A stretch of 64,000 nucleotides of DNA from Parasphingorhabdus sp048269865 (GCF_048269865.1 NZ_JBLWUA010000008.1:1-64000), one strand, 5' to 3'. Counted from the first letter of the stretch, positions 25,955-35,564 are shown. Translations and numbers: made by a program. Notes: generated by a model from the letters alone, not told the origin.

Positions 25955-28342
25955 ATGCATTCCTCCGACCCTCATATCGAGCGCGCCGCCATGGAACTGC
26001 TCGAAGAGGCAATGGATGTTCCACAAAGCGAGCGCGAGGCCTTTATCCGCTCCGCGCCCGATACGCCTGCCGAAGTGATAGCCCGCGCTCTGTCGCTGCT
26101 AAACGCGGAACGCGTTTCGAGTGCGGATCTCGGAACCGGCGGCGCACGGCTTGCCGATGAGGAGGAGGATGAGGAAAGCACCCCCGACCGCATTGGTGCC
26201 TATCGCATTCTTCGCCTTCTTGGCCGCGGCGGCATGGGATCGGTCTATCTGGGCGAACGGGATACGGACAATTTTGAGCATGTCGTCGCCATCAAGCTGA
26301 TCAAGCAGAAATTGCTTTCCGACAGCCTGATTGAACGTTTTGAGCGCGAGCGGCAGATATTGGCGCAGCTGAACCATCCCCATATCGCGCGGCTCTATGA
26401 CGGCGGCGCAACGCAATCCGGCTCGCCCTATATCGTCATGGAATATGTTGACGGCGTGCCGCTTCAGCAATGGGTGACCGACGAGACGCCCGATCTGGAA
26501 AGACGACTGGATCTGTTTACGCAGATTTGCGACGCGGTATCTTTTGCGCACCAGAATCTGGTGATCCATCGCGATCTTACACCGAGCAACATTCTGGTCA
26601 GCGCCGGCGATCAGGCGAAGCTGATCGATTTTGGCATCGCCCGGCCACAGGCCGAAGATGATGATCGAGCAAGCGGTTCCACCTTTTCTGCGCTGAGTCT
26701 CACGCCGGGCTATTCCGCGCCGGAACGCGCCATGGGACAGGCAGCCAATACGCTTTCGGACGTCTATTCCCTGGGCAAGATTCTGCAATTGCTGATCAAA
26801 GACCAGGACGCTCCCGAACTGCAGGCGATCGCGGCCAAGGCGACCGCAGAGCGGCCGGAAGAGCGTTTCGGCGGTGCAGCCATGCTGTCCGAAGAATTGC
26901 AACGCTATCGGGATGGCTATCCGGTTGCGGCCTATTCCGAAAAAAAACGCTATCGCTTTCGCAAATATCTGTGGCGCCAGCGGTATGCCGCCGGGAGCCT
27001 GACGGCCATCATATTGCTGCTCGTAGCCGGACTGGCAGCGACCGGATGGGCTTACAACCGAGCCGAAATTGCGCGCGCAGAAACCGAACAGCGGTTTGAC
27101 GAAGTCCGCGAACTCGCAAATTTCATGCTTTTCGATCTCTACGATGAACTGGAACCGGTGACCGGCAATACCAGGGCCCTGACGCGGATCGCCGATAAAT
27201 CGAGACGCTATCTCGACCTCCTGGGCAGGGAAAAGAGCGCGGACCCCGAGCTCGAGCTTGAAATAGCGCAGGGCTACAAACGGCTGTCGCAGGTGCTCGG
27301 CAATCCCGAAGCCGCTAACCTGGGCCGCCGCGAGGACGCAGGCAAAGCGCTGCGCATCGCGGTCCAGAGGCTGGAGGCGCTGCACCGCGAACATCCCGAC
27401 AATGATGCTGTCACAAGATCGCTTGCGGAAGCGCAATATGCCTTGTCGATATTCATATTCATAGCCGAGGACCAGAACGAAGAAGCCATCGCTCCGGCAG
27501 AACGTTCTGCGAAACTATACCAGTCTTTGTCCGAAGAAGGTTCTGGCACATTGGATGATGATCTGGGCAGAATACGGTCCGCCTTGCAAGCGGCCAAGCC
27601 GCTCGTGTGGAATGATAACGGCGCGGATGCGATCGCGCGAATGTCGAAGCTTGCCGGCCAGATCGGGACCCTGGCAAAACAACATCCGGCCAATCGGATA
27701 GTGCTCTATGATCAGGCGCGCACGCTTTCTGCACTCTCCAGCGCCATGTCCTGGCATTATGAGATCGACTCGCCCGATTATTTGCGCGCGATTCCGCCTA
27801 GCGATCAAGCGATCCGCCAGTTTGAAGCGCTCCACAAACGCTATCCCGACTGGCGCGCCATAGACCGGAGTCTGATCGCCGCCTATTTCACACGAGCACT
27901 GATCCATTATGATCTGGAAAACCTGAAGCAGGCGGCGACCGATCTGTTTAGCGCGGAAGCGATAGCCATTCCGCTGACGGAAAAAGACCGAGACGACTAT
28001 GGCATGGCACGGCGTCTTCAAACAATTTATAGTCAGCTGGCTCCTGTTCTGGCGGAATTGGGCCGTTTTCAGGAAGCGAAGAAAATGGCGCAACGGCTGG
28101 TGAGCGACCGTGAGGTTTCATCGGCAGCCGAGCCCGACAATGCCGGCTATTTTCGCGACAAGACAACGGCGCTGATGACCCTCGCAGATGTGGTTACAAA
28201 TTCCGGCGACAAGGCAGAAGGGTGCAGACTGTACAAAAAGGCGCGAGACAATTGGCGCGTCATCGAGCGACGCTGGGGCATCGATGAATTGCTCCGCAAG
28301 AATGATGTCGAACCCGTCGAAGAAGCGCTGCGATCCTGTTAG
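25955..28342 (+). CDS. transmembrane serine/threonine protein kinase with C-terminal TPR-like region
   Basis: 795 aa, starting two bases after the sigma factor stop. A kinase domain spans about residues 82-340: P-loop GRGGMGSVYLG (90-100), Lys114 in VAIKLIK, catalytic loop HRDLTPSN (205-212), DFG at 225-227 and an APE-type motif in SAPERA. The catalytic-loop Lys of HRDLKxxN is replaced by Thr. One membrane span (about 345-370, SLTAIILLLVAGLAATGW) is followed by about 420 residues of helical, TPR-like sequence that should lie outside the cytoplasmic membrane. It probably phosphorylates the adjacent sigma factor in response to a signal sensed by the helical part; this is inferred from gene pairing. 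Confidence 0.88.
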   Translation: MHSSDPHIERAAMELLEEAMDVPQSEREAFIRSAPDTPAEVIARALSLLNAERVSSADLGTGGARLADEEEDEESTPDRIGAYRILRLLGRGGMGSVYLGERDTDNFEHVVAIKLIKQKLLSDSLIERFERERQILAQLNHPHIARLYDGGATQSGSPYIVMEYVDGVPLQQWVTDETPDLERRLDLFTQICDAVSFAHQNLVIHRDLTPSNILVSAGDQAKLIDFGIARPQAEDDDRASGSTFSALSLTPGYSAPERAMGQAANTLSDVYSLGKILQLLIKDQDAPELQAIAAKATAERPEERFGGAAMLSEELQRYRDGYPVAAYSEKKRYRFRKYLWRQRYAAGSLTAIILLLVAGLAATGWAYNRAEIARAETEQRFDEVRELANFMLFDLYDELEPVTGNTRALTRIADKSRRYLDLLGREKSADPELELEIAQGYKRLSQVLGNPEAANLGRREDAGKALRIAVQRLEALHREHPDNDAVTRSLAEAQYALSIFIFIAEDQNEEAIAPAERSAKLYQSLSEEGSGTLDDDLGRIRSALQAAKPLVWNDNGADAIARMSKLAGQIGTLAKQHPANRIVLYDQARTLSALSSAMSWHYEIDSPDYLRAIPPSDQAIRQFEALHKRYPDWRAIDRSLIAAYFTRALIHYDLENLKQAATDLFSAEAIAIPLTEKDRDDYGMARRLQTIYSQLAPVLAELGRFQEAKKMAQRLVSDREVSSAAEPDNAGYFRDKTTALMTLADVVTNSGDKAEGCRLYKKARDNWRVIERRWGIDELLRKNDVEPVEEALRSC

Positions 28343-28589
28343 TCGTTGCTATCAGCAACCGGTACCGGCCATGTGTCGCCAAGTGCTTCTGTCCTGCACA
28401 TGTCCTGTGCAAGCAGAGAAATGCTGATGCTCGCTTGGTACCTCAAACGCTCAAGGCACAGCGGCCAACCGGAGATTATGTTTGACTAGCAGGCTCATGA
28501 TCGCGACACTTGTATGTGCGCGCATCCGTTAAATGCGCAGCCGAAAGACGGTTTAACGATACCGTTTCCCCCCTAATGAAAGGACAAAT
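28343..28589. other. intergenic region, kinase to FKBP gene
   Basis: 247 bases; no gene, RNA or clear terminator recognised. GAAAGGA before 28590 serves as the FKBP ribosome binding site. Confidence 0.3.
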
Positions 28590-29027
28590 ATGCAAAATGC
28601 AAAGCAAGGCGATACAGTCATAATCGACTACTGCGTTCGCAAAGGCGATGGCACAGTCGTCGGCGATACCAAAGAGACAGGACCTCAAACCATCAAGCTC
28701 GGCGACGGCGCGATTTTTCCTCAGGTTGAACAAAAGCTGGGCGGCATGACCGTCGGTGACCAGGAGACGATCGCGATCGACTGCGAAAATGCCTTTGGCG
28801 CCCGGCGCGAAGAGATGGTGGTCGACATTCCCAGGCAGAACCTGCCAGCCGAAGCGGACCCGCAGCCGGGCATGGTCCTTGAGGCGCAGCAGCAGGACGG
28901 TTCTTCTATCACGCTCCACATAGTGGCGGTGGGCGAAGACACGGTGAAAGCCGACGGCAACCACCCGCTCGCCGGGGAGGATCTTTCGTTCGATGTCACC
29001 CTTCGCGAAATCAAGGATGCTGCTTAA
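28590..29027 (+). CDS. SlyD-like FKBP-type peptidyl-prolyl isomerase
   Basis: 145 aa. Two FKBP halves (DTVIIDYCVRKGDGTVVGDT and LSFDVTLREI) flank an insert-in-flap chaperone domain with AFGARREEMVVDIPRQNLP, the layout of SlyD. The metal-binding His/Cys-rich tail of enteric SlyD is absent; the protein stops at DAA. It catalyses prolyl cis-trans isomerisation in the cytoplasm and should act as a folding helper. It is alone between the kinase and a TonB receptor, with no evident functional link. Confidence 0.9.
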   Translation: MQNAKQGDTVIIDYCVRKGDGTVVGDTKETGPQTIKLGDGAIFPQVEQKLGGMTVGDQETIAIDCENAFGARREEMVVDIPRQNLPAEADPQPGMVLEAQQQDGSSITLHIVAVGEDTVKADGNHPLAGEDLSFDVTLREIKDAA

Positions 29028-29310
29028 GCCATTCAGGACGGTTCCGGTTGGTCGCTCAGGCTGACCGGAACATTCCGCCCGCCATAGTCTCCATGGAGCC
29101 TGCCAAAAACCTTCTGCGGCCTATATCGAACCGACTGAGCCTTTCCCGTACAGGGACTCGCCGGGCTGACCCCCACCAAGACAATCGCCATTTTTAATAG
29201 GCCAAATTTGTTAGGCCAAAATGCTAGGCGCAAATCCGCCACCGCCTCTTTAAATTGCCCGCAAGCGTAGAAAAAGCGCTGCAGGTCAATTAATCAGGAG
29301 GAGATTCGGA

Positions 29311-31857
29311 ATGGCGAAAACCGCTTTGCGTGCAGAATTACTTTATCGGACGTCTATCGTCGTCGCCATGATGGCGGCATCAGGAGCGGCTTATGGCCAG
29401 GCTCCAGCAACGGCGCCCGCAGCGGCCAGCCAGCCGGTCGCGGCCCCTCTGACCGCATCGCTATTGTCCCAATCCGCTACCGAAGACGCTGCTGCCCCAG
29501 ACACAGCAAGCACAGAGGCCGTGCAAAGCGGCGGTGTGCAGACGATCGTGGTTACTGCCCGGCGGCGCGAGGAATCGGTGCAGTCCATTCCCGTCTCCGT
29601 GCAGGCTATCACCGCTGAAGAAATCGCGGCGCGCGATTTGAGCAGCCTCGAAAAAATCGCCGCAGCGACACCGAATTTCACCATCGCACGTTCTTCAAAC
29701 GGTGCCGGCGCACAGCTTACCCTGCGCGGTATCGGGTCGTCCGCGACGTCGATCGGCATCGAGCAGTCGGTCGCCATTGTTGTCGACAGCGTCTATTATG
29801 GCCAAGGCCGCATTATCAACGAAGGCTTTTTCGATCTGGCCCGGGTTGAAGTGCTCAAGGGGCCGCAGTCTTTGTTCTACGGCAAGAACGCAACCGCCGG
29901 TGTTATTTCCCTGACCACGGCTGATCCCGGCTATGATCCGGAATATATCGGTCGCATCGGCTATGAATTCGCCGCCGAACGGGCCTATGCCGAAGCGATC
30001 ATCTCCCAGCCGCTGACCGATACGTTTGGTGTGCGGCTTGCTTTGCGTGGCTCACGGATGTGGGGCGGCTATTACGACAACCAGCAGCAGACGATCAGCT
30101 ATCCGACCGTGGACGCGGCCACCGGCAACACCAACCCGCATACCGCTGCGCCCGCTGCATCTGAGCAGCCGCAGGAACGCGAATTGATCGGCCGTATCAC
30201 CCTGAAATACGAGCCGGACGATCGCCTGACCGCGAAGCTCAAGGTCTCCGGCACCTATAACCGCACCGTCGGCAATGGCTGGAACTATGTGGCAGTCAAT
30301 TGCCCGACCGGCCAGACAACCATTGCGCCCAACTATACCTGCGGCAATAATTTCACCATTCACCAGAATGATTTCCCGCTCGATATCGCGCAGGACTATC
30401 CGTACGCTCGCAAAGACGGCGGTTTGTACAATACCTACAAGTCCTGGTCGGCCACCGGCTCGCTGGAATACGCGCTGGACAATGTAACCATCAGCTCGGT
30501 CACCAACTATAACTGGAACAACAACAAGTTCGCCTGCGACTGCGACTTTCTGAGCGGTGGCACCTGGGCAACGGAAAATGCCAGCTATGATGCGTTCAGC
30601 CAGGAACTGCGGGTCCTCACCGACTTTGATGCACCGGTCAATCTTATGATTGGCGGCCTGTATCAGAAAACCACCCGTGATTTCTTCCAGGCCGTGATGT
30701 TTGCGGGGGCCGAAGATTCGTCGGCCAGTGCGGCAAATCGCTATGTCGCCTATTCCAAGCAATCCCAGACCAAGGGTGAAACGCTCTCCGGCTATGGCCA
30801 GGTCATGTGGCAGATCACACCGACGCTGGAAGCAACCGGCGGCGTGCGCTATATTCACGAAACCAAGGACAGCAGCTTTACCCAGCCTTACGTCAACGTC
30901 GGCTTGCAGGGACTGTTTGTGCCAGAAAGCGCAGCCGTCAACGGCACCATCTTCGGCAACCAGACGTTTAACGACTGGTCACCGGATTTCACCCTGCGGT
31001 GGAGACCGACCGACGACGTGATGCTTTATGGCGCCTATCGGGTGGCCTATAAATCCGGCGGCTTTTCGAACAGCGCGATCAACTCCGCCTTGTCGGCCAC
31101 GCCGGCTACCGACCTGACCTTCGACCGGGAAAAGGGCAAGGGCTATGAATTCGGCGTGAAGTCGACGCTTGCGGACAACCAGTTGCAGGCAAACATCACC
31201 TATTATAACTATAAATATACCGATCTTCAGGTCGACTTTTTCAACTCGCAGATTTTTGCCTACATCACCTACAACGCCGGTAGCGCGCGTTCCGAAGGCG
31301 TCGAGCTGGAACTGGAATATGCCCCTTATGCGGTCCCCGGGCTGAGGTTGCGCGGCAATTTGAACTATAACCGGGCGCGCTATGAAGACTTCATTGCGCC
31401 CTGCTATTCGGGTCAGTCGATCGCGGCGGGCTGCACGCTTAACATCGGCGGCGTTCCATCGCAGGATCTCAGCGGCGTTCCGACAGCGGTTGCACCGGAA
31501 TGGACGGGCACGGCCGGCATCTCCTACGAGACGGAGCTGTCGAGCAGTCTGAAACTGGGTACCAATTTCGACATGCGGTACAGCGATTCCTATATCGCCT
31601 CGAGCTTCGGCGACAAGGCGACGACGCAATCCTCTTATGTCGTTCTGGATGCGGGCATCCGGTTCGGGGCAAGTGATGACAGCTGGGAACTGGCCGTGAT
31701 CGGCAAGAACCTGACCAATAAATTCTACTTTACCGGCGGCGGCACGGCTCCGCTGACCGGTTCCGGAACCGGAACCGCTGCTGCAGTCCGAGGAGACTCC
31801 CTCGGCTATGGCGCTTTCCCGCGCACGGTGAGTGTACAGGCTACCATCCGGTTCTGA
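29311..31857 (+). CDS. TonB-dependent receptor
   Basis: 848 aa, start preceded by AGGAGGAG. Signal peptide to about residue 30 (IVVAMMAASGAAYGQ), then an Ala/Pro-rich stretch, TonB box region TIVVTARRREES and plug (PVSVQAITAEEIAARD, VLKGPQSLFYGKNATAGVI). The barrel ends in TIRF. Its sequence type (ARRREES, QSLFYGKNA) is that of the many sphingomonad receptors for organic substrates rather than siderophore receptors. A SnoaL-like protein and a Rieske oxygenase follow in the same direction, so the ligand is probably the compound they degrade. No Fur-type site was seen upstream. Confidence 0.9.
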   Translation: MAKTALRAELLYRTSIVVAMMAASGAAYGQAPATAPAAASQPVAAPLTASLLSQSATEDAAAPDTASTEAVQSGGVQTIVVTARRREESVQSIPVSVQAITAEEIAARDLSSLEKIAAATPNFTIARSSNGAGAQLTLRGIGSSATSIGIEQSVAIVVDSVYYGQGRIINEGFFDLARVEVLKGPQSLFYGKNATAGVISLTTADPGYDPEYIGRIGYEFAAERAYAEAIISQPLTDTFGVRLALRGSRMWGGYYDNQQQTISYPTVDAATGNTNPHTAAPAASEQPQERELIGRITLKYEPDDRLTAKLKVSGTYNRTVGNGWNYVAVNCPTGQTTIAPNYTCGNNFTIHQNDFPLDIAQDYPYARKDGGLYNTYKSWSATGSLEYALDNVTISSVTNYNWNNNKFACDCDFLSGGTWATENASYDAFSQELRVLTDFDAPVNLMIGGLYQKTTRDFFQAVMFAGAEDSSASAANRYVAYSKQSQTKGETLSGYGQVMWQITPTLEATGGVRYIHETKDSSFTQPYVNVGLQGLFVPESAAVNGTIFGNQTFNDWSPDFTLRWRPTDDVMLYGAYRVAYKSGGFSNSAINSALSATPATDLTFDREKGKGYEFGVKSTLADNQLQANITYYNYKYTDLQVDFFNSQIFAYITYNAGSARSEGVELELEYAPYAVPGLRLRGNLNYNRARYEDFIAPCYSGQSIAAGCTLNIGGVPSQDLSGVPTAVAPEWTGTAGISYETELSSSLKLGTNFDMRYSDSYIASSFGDKATTQSSYVVLDAGIRFGASDDSWELAVIGKNLTNKFYFTGGGTAPLTGSGTGTAAAVRGDSLGYGAFPRTVSVQATIRF

Positions 31858-31920
31858 TCGGAATTTGAACTTCCAAGCCATAGTGGAGAAACAGATTATG
31901 GCGAAGAAACAGAAAAGTGA

Positions 31921-31949
31921 CAGGGCAACGGCGAATAGTCGTTGCCCTG
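31921..31949. other. strong hairpin downstream of the TonB receptor
   Basis: CAGGGCAACG and CGTTGCCCTG (10 perfect pairs) flank a 9-base loop. There is no T-run on either strand, so it is not a standard intrinsic terminator; it may stabilise the receptor mRNA or act as a Rho-associated 3' end. Confidence 0.55.
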
Positions 31950-32076
31950 CACCCAGACGCCGGGCGATTTTCAGTTCAGGCGGTTTCCGGTCCGGCACCG
32001 GTATTGTCCGCCTCTCTCCCTTCTCCGGTACGAGACGCGCGAGAGCAAGGACACCTAATATAGCGGAGCATTTACA

Positions 32077-32628
32077 ATGACCTCAGCCCAAAAAACCAAC
32101 ACGGCCTCGCCGTCCCGGGAACAGCGGATTTCCGACATGCTGGACAAGCAGGATTGTACGGAGCTGGTGCTTCGCATGGCCCGAGCGATTGATCGCTGCG
32201 ACGGCGACCTGGTCAATCAATTATTCCATCCCGACGCGACAGATGATCACGGCAGCTACAAGGGCAGCGCCAAGGATTTTGTGCCCTGGGTGATGGAGGT
32301 GCTGAAAGGCATGCATCGAACCCAGCACATGGTTGGCAATATCCTGATCAAGCTTGATGGCGATACCGCCTACGGGGAAAGCTATTTTATTGCCCATCAT
32401 GCCATTCCGGCAGAGGATGGCACCGACAATTTCATGATCGCCGCTGGCCGGTATCTTGACCGGTTCGAGCGCCGTGACGGCGAATGGCGTATGGCCCATC
32501 GCGGCGCCGTCTATGACTGGAGCAGCATCAGTCCATCGACCGATATCTGGGACCGCACCAATATGCCCGATTATAGTTTCGGGCTGCGGGGCAAGGAGGA
32601 CCCATCCTATCGGCATTTCGACAGCTAG
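32077..32628 (+). CDS. SnoaL/NTF2-like protein (possible oxygenase-associated subunit)
   Basis: 183 aa. The cone-shaped NTF2-like fold is indicated by the N-terminal helix (CTELVLRMARAIDRCDGDLVNQLFHPDATDDH), HMVGNILIKLDGDTAYGESYF and the closing strand GRYLDRFERRDGEWRMAHRGAVYDW. Such proteins occur as beta subunits of ring-hydroxylating dioxygenases or as separate cyclases, isomerases or binding proteins. It lies 53 bases before a Rieske oxygenase gene and on the same strand, which favours a role with that enzyme. The exact function is not known. Confidence 0.75.
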   Translation: MTSAQKTNTASPSREQRISDMLDKQDCTELVLRMARAIDRCDGDLVNQLFHPDATDDHGSYKGSAKDFVPWVMEVLKGMHRTQHMVGNILIKLDGDTAYGESYFIAHHAIPAEDGTDNFMIAAGRYLDRFERRDGEWRMAHRGAVYDWSSISPSTDIWDRTNMPDYSFGLRGKEDPSYRHFDS

Positions 32629-32681
32629 CCCGTTCTATGTTAATATGAGCCCAAAACCGAAGTTTTTCAGGAGATATTCCA

Positions 32682-34034
32682 ATGTCCAATGTCATCAGCG
32701 AAGACCGGTCCGACGCCACACTCAAAGCGCAGACCGACAAGTTGCGCGATCCGGAATTTCGCAACACGCCCATCACCCCGGATCGCTATTCGTCCAAGGA
32801 ATGGGCCGACAAGGAATGGGACAAGATCTGGACCAAGACCTGGCAGATTGCCGGCGTCGCTGCCCAGCTGAAAAAAGCGGGCGACTGGATCACAGCCGAC
32901 TTCGGACCGGAAACCATTGTCTGCATCCTCGGCGAAGATGAAGAGGTCCGCGCCTTCTACAATGTCTGCCAGCACCGCGGCATGCCGCTGGTAACCGGCG
33001 AGGAGGGCAATGCGACCGGCAAACGCCTGACCTGCCCCTATCATGGATGGGCCTATGAATTCAGCGGCCGCCTGAAATCGGTACCCGACGAAGCTGATTT
33101 CCTGCAGGGTTCGCCTTGCGGCAAACTTAATCTCGTACCCGTGCAGTGCACGGTCTGGGCCGGATTCATCTGGATCAACATGGACGAGAATGCCGTGTCG
33201 CTGCGCGAATTTCTCGGACCGATCGCCGAGCAGATCGAAACCTATCCGATGGACAAGATGGTGCGCACCCACTGGATGACGATCGAAGGCAATTTTAATT
33301 GGAAGCTGGTCCAGGATAATTTCAACGAAAGCTACCACGTGCCCTTCGTCCATCCGCAAACCAAGTTTGTGATGGAATATTCGCACCACCACTGCCAGTT
33401 CGACCTCTATCCTGAAGGCCATGCACATATGATCATGCCCGGTGCCGGGCCGACCAAGACTTTGCGCGGCGGCGAGAAGGAAACGCTCGAGCAGATGGCC
33501 GAGGAACTGGAATTCTGGGGCCTCAACCCGGACGATTTCCGCAAGGGAAAAACCGGCGAAATTCGCGCAGCCCTGCAGAAAGCGAAGCGGGAACTGGGAG
33601 CAGAGAAAGGCTTTGATTTCTCAAGCTACAAGGATTCCCAGCTGACCGATCACTGGCACTACACGATTTTCCCGAACCTTTCGTTCAGCCTGAAGCCGGA
33701 CGGCAATATCTGGCTGCGCGCCCGGCCCCATGAAAGCGATCCGCAGAAATGCTATTTCGACATGTGGTATATGACATTGTTCCCCGAAGGTACCGAGCGC
33801 TATTATTCTCAGAGCATGGCCGAGTGGGTTGATGTGTCGGTTCCGGCGCCGCATGTGCAGGGCAACGTCGACGAAGTGTCAATGGGCCCCGGTATCGATC
33901 AGGATGTCGAGGTCTGGGAAGTGCAGCAGCGCGGCCTGAACTCGCGTGGCTACAAGCGCGACTATCTCGCTTGGCAGGAACGCCGCGTGCGCTTCTTCCA
34001 CGAAAATCTTGAACGCTGGATGGCCGACGACTGA
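32682..34034 (+). CDS. Rieske non-haem iron oxygenase, large subunit
   Basis: 450 aa; start preceded by CAGGAG. Rieske [2Fe-2S] ligands: C96-x-H98 (CQHRG) and C118-x2-H121 (CPYHGW). Mononuclear iron site: D212, H219 and H224 in DNFNESYHVPFVHP; the third ligand Asp lies further on and was not assigned. It hydroxylates aromatic rings or demethylates with electrons from a reductase and ferredoxin not encoded here. It belongs to the same family as the protein at 51803 but is clearly different. Context (TonB receptor, SnoaL-like protein) suggests degradation of an imported aromatic or polycyclic compound; the substrate is unknown. Confidence 0.92.
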   Translation: MSNVISEDRSDATLKAQTDKLRDPEFRNTPITPDRYSSKEWADKEWDKIWTKTWQIAGVAAQLKKAGDWITADFGPETIVCILGEDEEVRAFYNVCQHRGMPLVTGEEGNATGKRLTCPYHGWAYEFSGRLKSVPDEADFLQGSPCGKLNLVPVQCTVWAGFIWINMDENAVSLREFLGPIAEQIETYPMDKMVRTHWMTIEGNFNWKLVQDNFNESYHVPFVHPQTKFVMEYSHHHCQFDLYPEGHAHMIMPGAGPTKTLRGGEKETLEQMAEELEFWGLNPDDFRKGKTGEIRAALQKAKRELGAEKGFDFSSYKDSQLTDHWHYTIFPNLSFSLKPDGNIWLRARPHESDPQKCYFDMWYMTLFPEGTERYYSQSMAEWVDVSVPAPHVQGNVDEVSMGPGIDQDVEVWEVQQRGLNSRGYKRDYLAWQERRVRFFHENLERWMADD

Positions 34035-34056
34035 CCAACCTGCGCAGCACCAATAG

Positions 34057-34265
34057 CTAGTCGCCCCCGGAGATGCCCTTCGCCAATATCCCATTGGCGA
34101 TCCCGGCAATCTCCTGGGGCGATTTTTCTTCCGACCAGATGCCGTAGCGCAAGCCCAGAAACACGTTCATCCCCATGATCGCCCAGGCATGGGCCTCTTC
34201 CAGCGGGCCGCGAAAATCACCCGCGGCGCTGCCTTCCTGCAGCCGCTCGTGGATCCGCTTTGCCG
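34057..34265 (-). pseudogene. truncated 3' copy of the TetR gene at 35696-36358
   Basis: The minus strand reads KRIHERLQEGSAAGDFRGPL and on to NGILAKGISGGD, nearly the same as the C-terminus of the intact TetR, which ends NGILAGGIAAGKG. Positions 34082-34265 match 35724-35907 at 181 of 184 bases. There is no DNA-binding domain and the match stops abruptly, so this is a gene fragment and not a small gene. Confidence 0.88.
34082..34265. repeat. 184-bp direct repeat, left copy
   Basis: Paired with 35724-35907 (offset 1642 bases, three mismatches, no gaps). The pair brackets 34266-35723, the segment carrying the fibre-like gene. Confidence 0.9.
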
Positions 34266-34499
34266 CATGTGGCAAAATCGTTCTGGATCGGGAACGGCGT
34301 ATCGCATTGCCGCAGCCGTATCTCTAGTGCCGGTTAAAGAAAGCCCGGAACCTTGGAATGCCGCAACAAATGACCTTTGACTAACCGGTCTCCTGCTTTA
34401 CACTTTACTCGCAACCGCGTGGTTTTGCTGTTTCTGGAGGCAATCCTGCATCTCATTGGGACGGGAGCAATCGAGTGAAATTAGGTTAGGGGATGAGAA

Positions 34500-35564
34500 A
34501 TGGCGAATACTTCTAAGGGAATAGGTAGCCTCGCTAACAATACGACGGGCGAGTCGAATGCCGCATTTGGCGACAATGCTCTGCATGCTAATACGACCGG
34601 CAACTATAACACAGCTCTGGGGAGCGGGACACTTGCCCTTAACACCGTCGGTTATGGGAACACGGCAGTCGGACTAAATGCCCTCAACCGAAACGCGACA
34701 GACGGCGACACGGAAGAGCCAACATCTGGCCGCAATAATACTGCCGTGGGTAATTCCACGATGGTCTACAACGTGTGGGGAGATAACAATACGGCCATGG
34801 GCGATACCGCTCTCGGGGGGATGACTCACGGCTCGAACAACGTTGCAATCGGATCGGATGCGATGTCAAAACCGGGGGCTAAGTTCGGCAACACCGCTTT
34901 AGGAACCGAAGCGTTGCGCGACTGCAGTACCGGCCTCAACAATACCGGCGTCGGCATCCACTGCGGCTTCAGCAACACGACGGGAAATTCTAATACCTAC
35001 CTCGGCTACTTTGCCGGAGCCGATGCCAAAGCTGTCGATTTTAACGTCTTCCTCGGCTATGCGAGTGGTCTCGGCATTACCACCGGTGAACAAAATCTTT
35101 GCGTCGGTTCCGATCCGGATAGCTCGGGTTCAGGTATAGTGACAGGTAGCTACAATACAATCATCGGCAATAATGTTGGTGGCCTAGCTACAGACCTGTC
35201 AAATAACATCATAATCGCCGAGGGCCAAGGCTTCATCAAAGCACGGTACGCGTCAGCAACCGATAGCTGGACTCTGACCAGTACATTCGTCCAGACGAAT
35301 AAGATCCTGCTCGATAGCGGGCTGGCGGTGAAAAAAGGAACCAACAGGCGAATCGGAGAAGCCACTCTTTCAAGCGGGAGCGTCACCGTGTCGAACACGT
35401 CGGTAACTGATGACGATATCCTCCTAATCCAGCGAAAGACAGGTGCAGGAACCCTAGGTGAGCTAACTTATTCAATCTCTCCGGGCACTGGCTTCACCAT
35501 TGCATCAACGAGCAATAGCGACGACTCTGAAGTCGTCTGGATGCTGATCGAACAGTACCCGTAA
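34500..35564 (+). CDS. phage-fibre-like / trimeric-adhesin-head-like repeat protein
   Basis: 354 aa, no signal peptide or membrane segment. Residues 10-235 are irregular repeats of the NTTGxxNTAxGxxAL kind (e.g. NTTGESNAAFGDNAL, NTTGNYNTALGSGTL), the pattern of left-handed beta-roll heads in trimeric adhesins and phage fibres. The C-terminal 100 residues (GEATLSSGSVTVSNTSVTDDD, GTGFTIASTSNSDDSEVVWMLIEQYP) resemble the C-terminal domain of phage tail or virion proteins. RBS: AGGGGATGAGAA just before the ATG. Base composition is lower in GC than the neighbours. There are no other phage genes. It lies inside a 1.46-kb insert bounded by a 184-bp direct repeat. Function unknown; horizontal origin is likely. 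Confidence 0.7.
   Translation: MANTSKGIGSLANNTTGESNAAFGDNALHANTTGNYNTALGSGTLALNTVGYGNTAVGLNALNRNATDGDTEEPTSGRNNTAVGNSTMVYNVWGDNNTAMGDTALGGMTHGSNNVAIGSDAMSKPGAKFGNTALGTEALRDCSTGLNNTGVGIHCGFSNTTGNSNTYLGYFAGADAKAVDFNVFLGYASGLGITTGEQNLCVGSDPDSSGSGIVTGSYNTIIGNNVGGLATDLSNNIIIAEGQGFIKARYASATDSWTLTSTFVQTNKILLDSGLAVKKGTNRRIGEATLSSGSVTVSNTSVTDDDILLIQRKTGAGTLGELTYSISPGTGFTIASTSNSDDSEVVWMLIEQYP

Noticed and set aside
29041..29071. Hairpin GTTCCGGT/ACCGGAAC after the FKBP gene as a terminator
   Set aside because: The stem is only 8 bp around a 15-base loop and no T-run follows.
34057..34275. 72-codon gene on the minus strand
   Set aside because: It is a broken copy of the TetR gene's end without a DNA-binding part, so it was annotated as a pseudogene.
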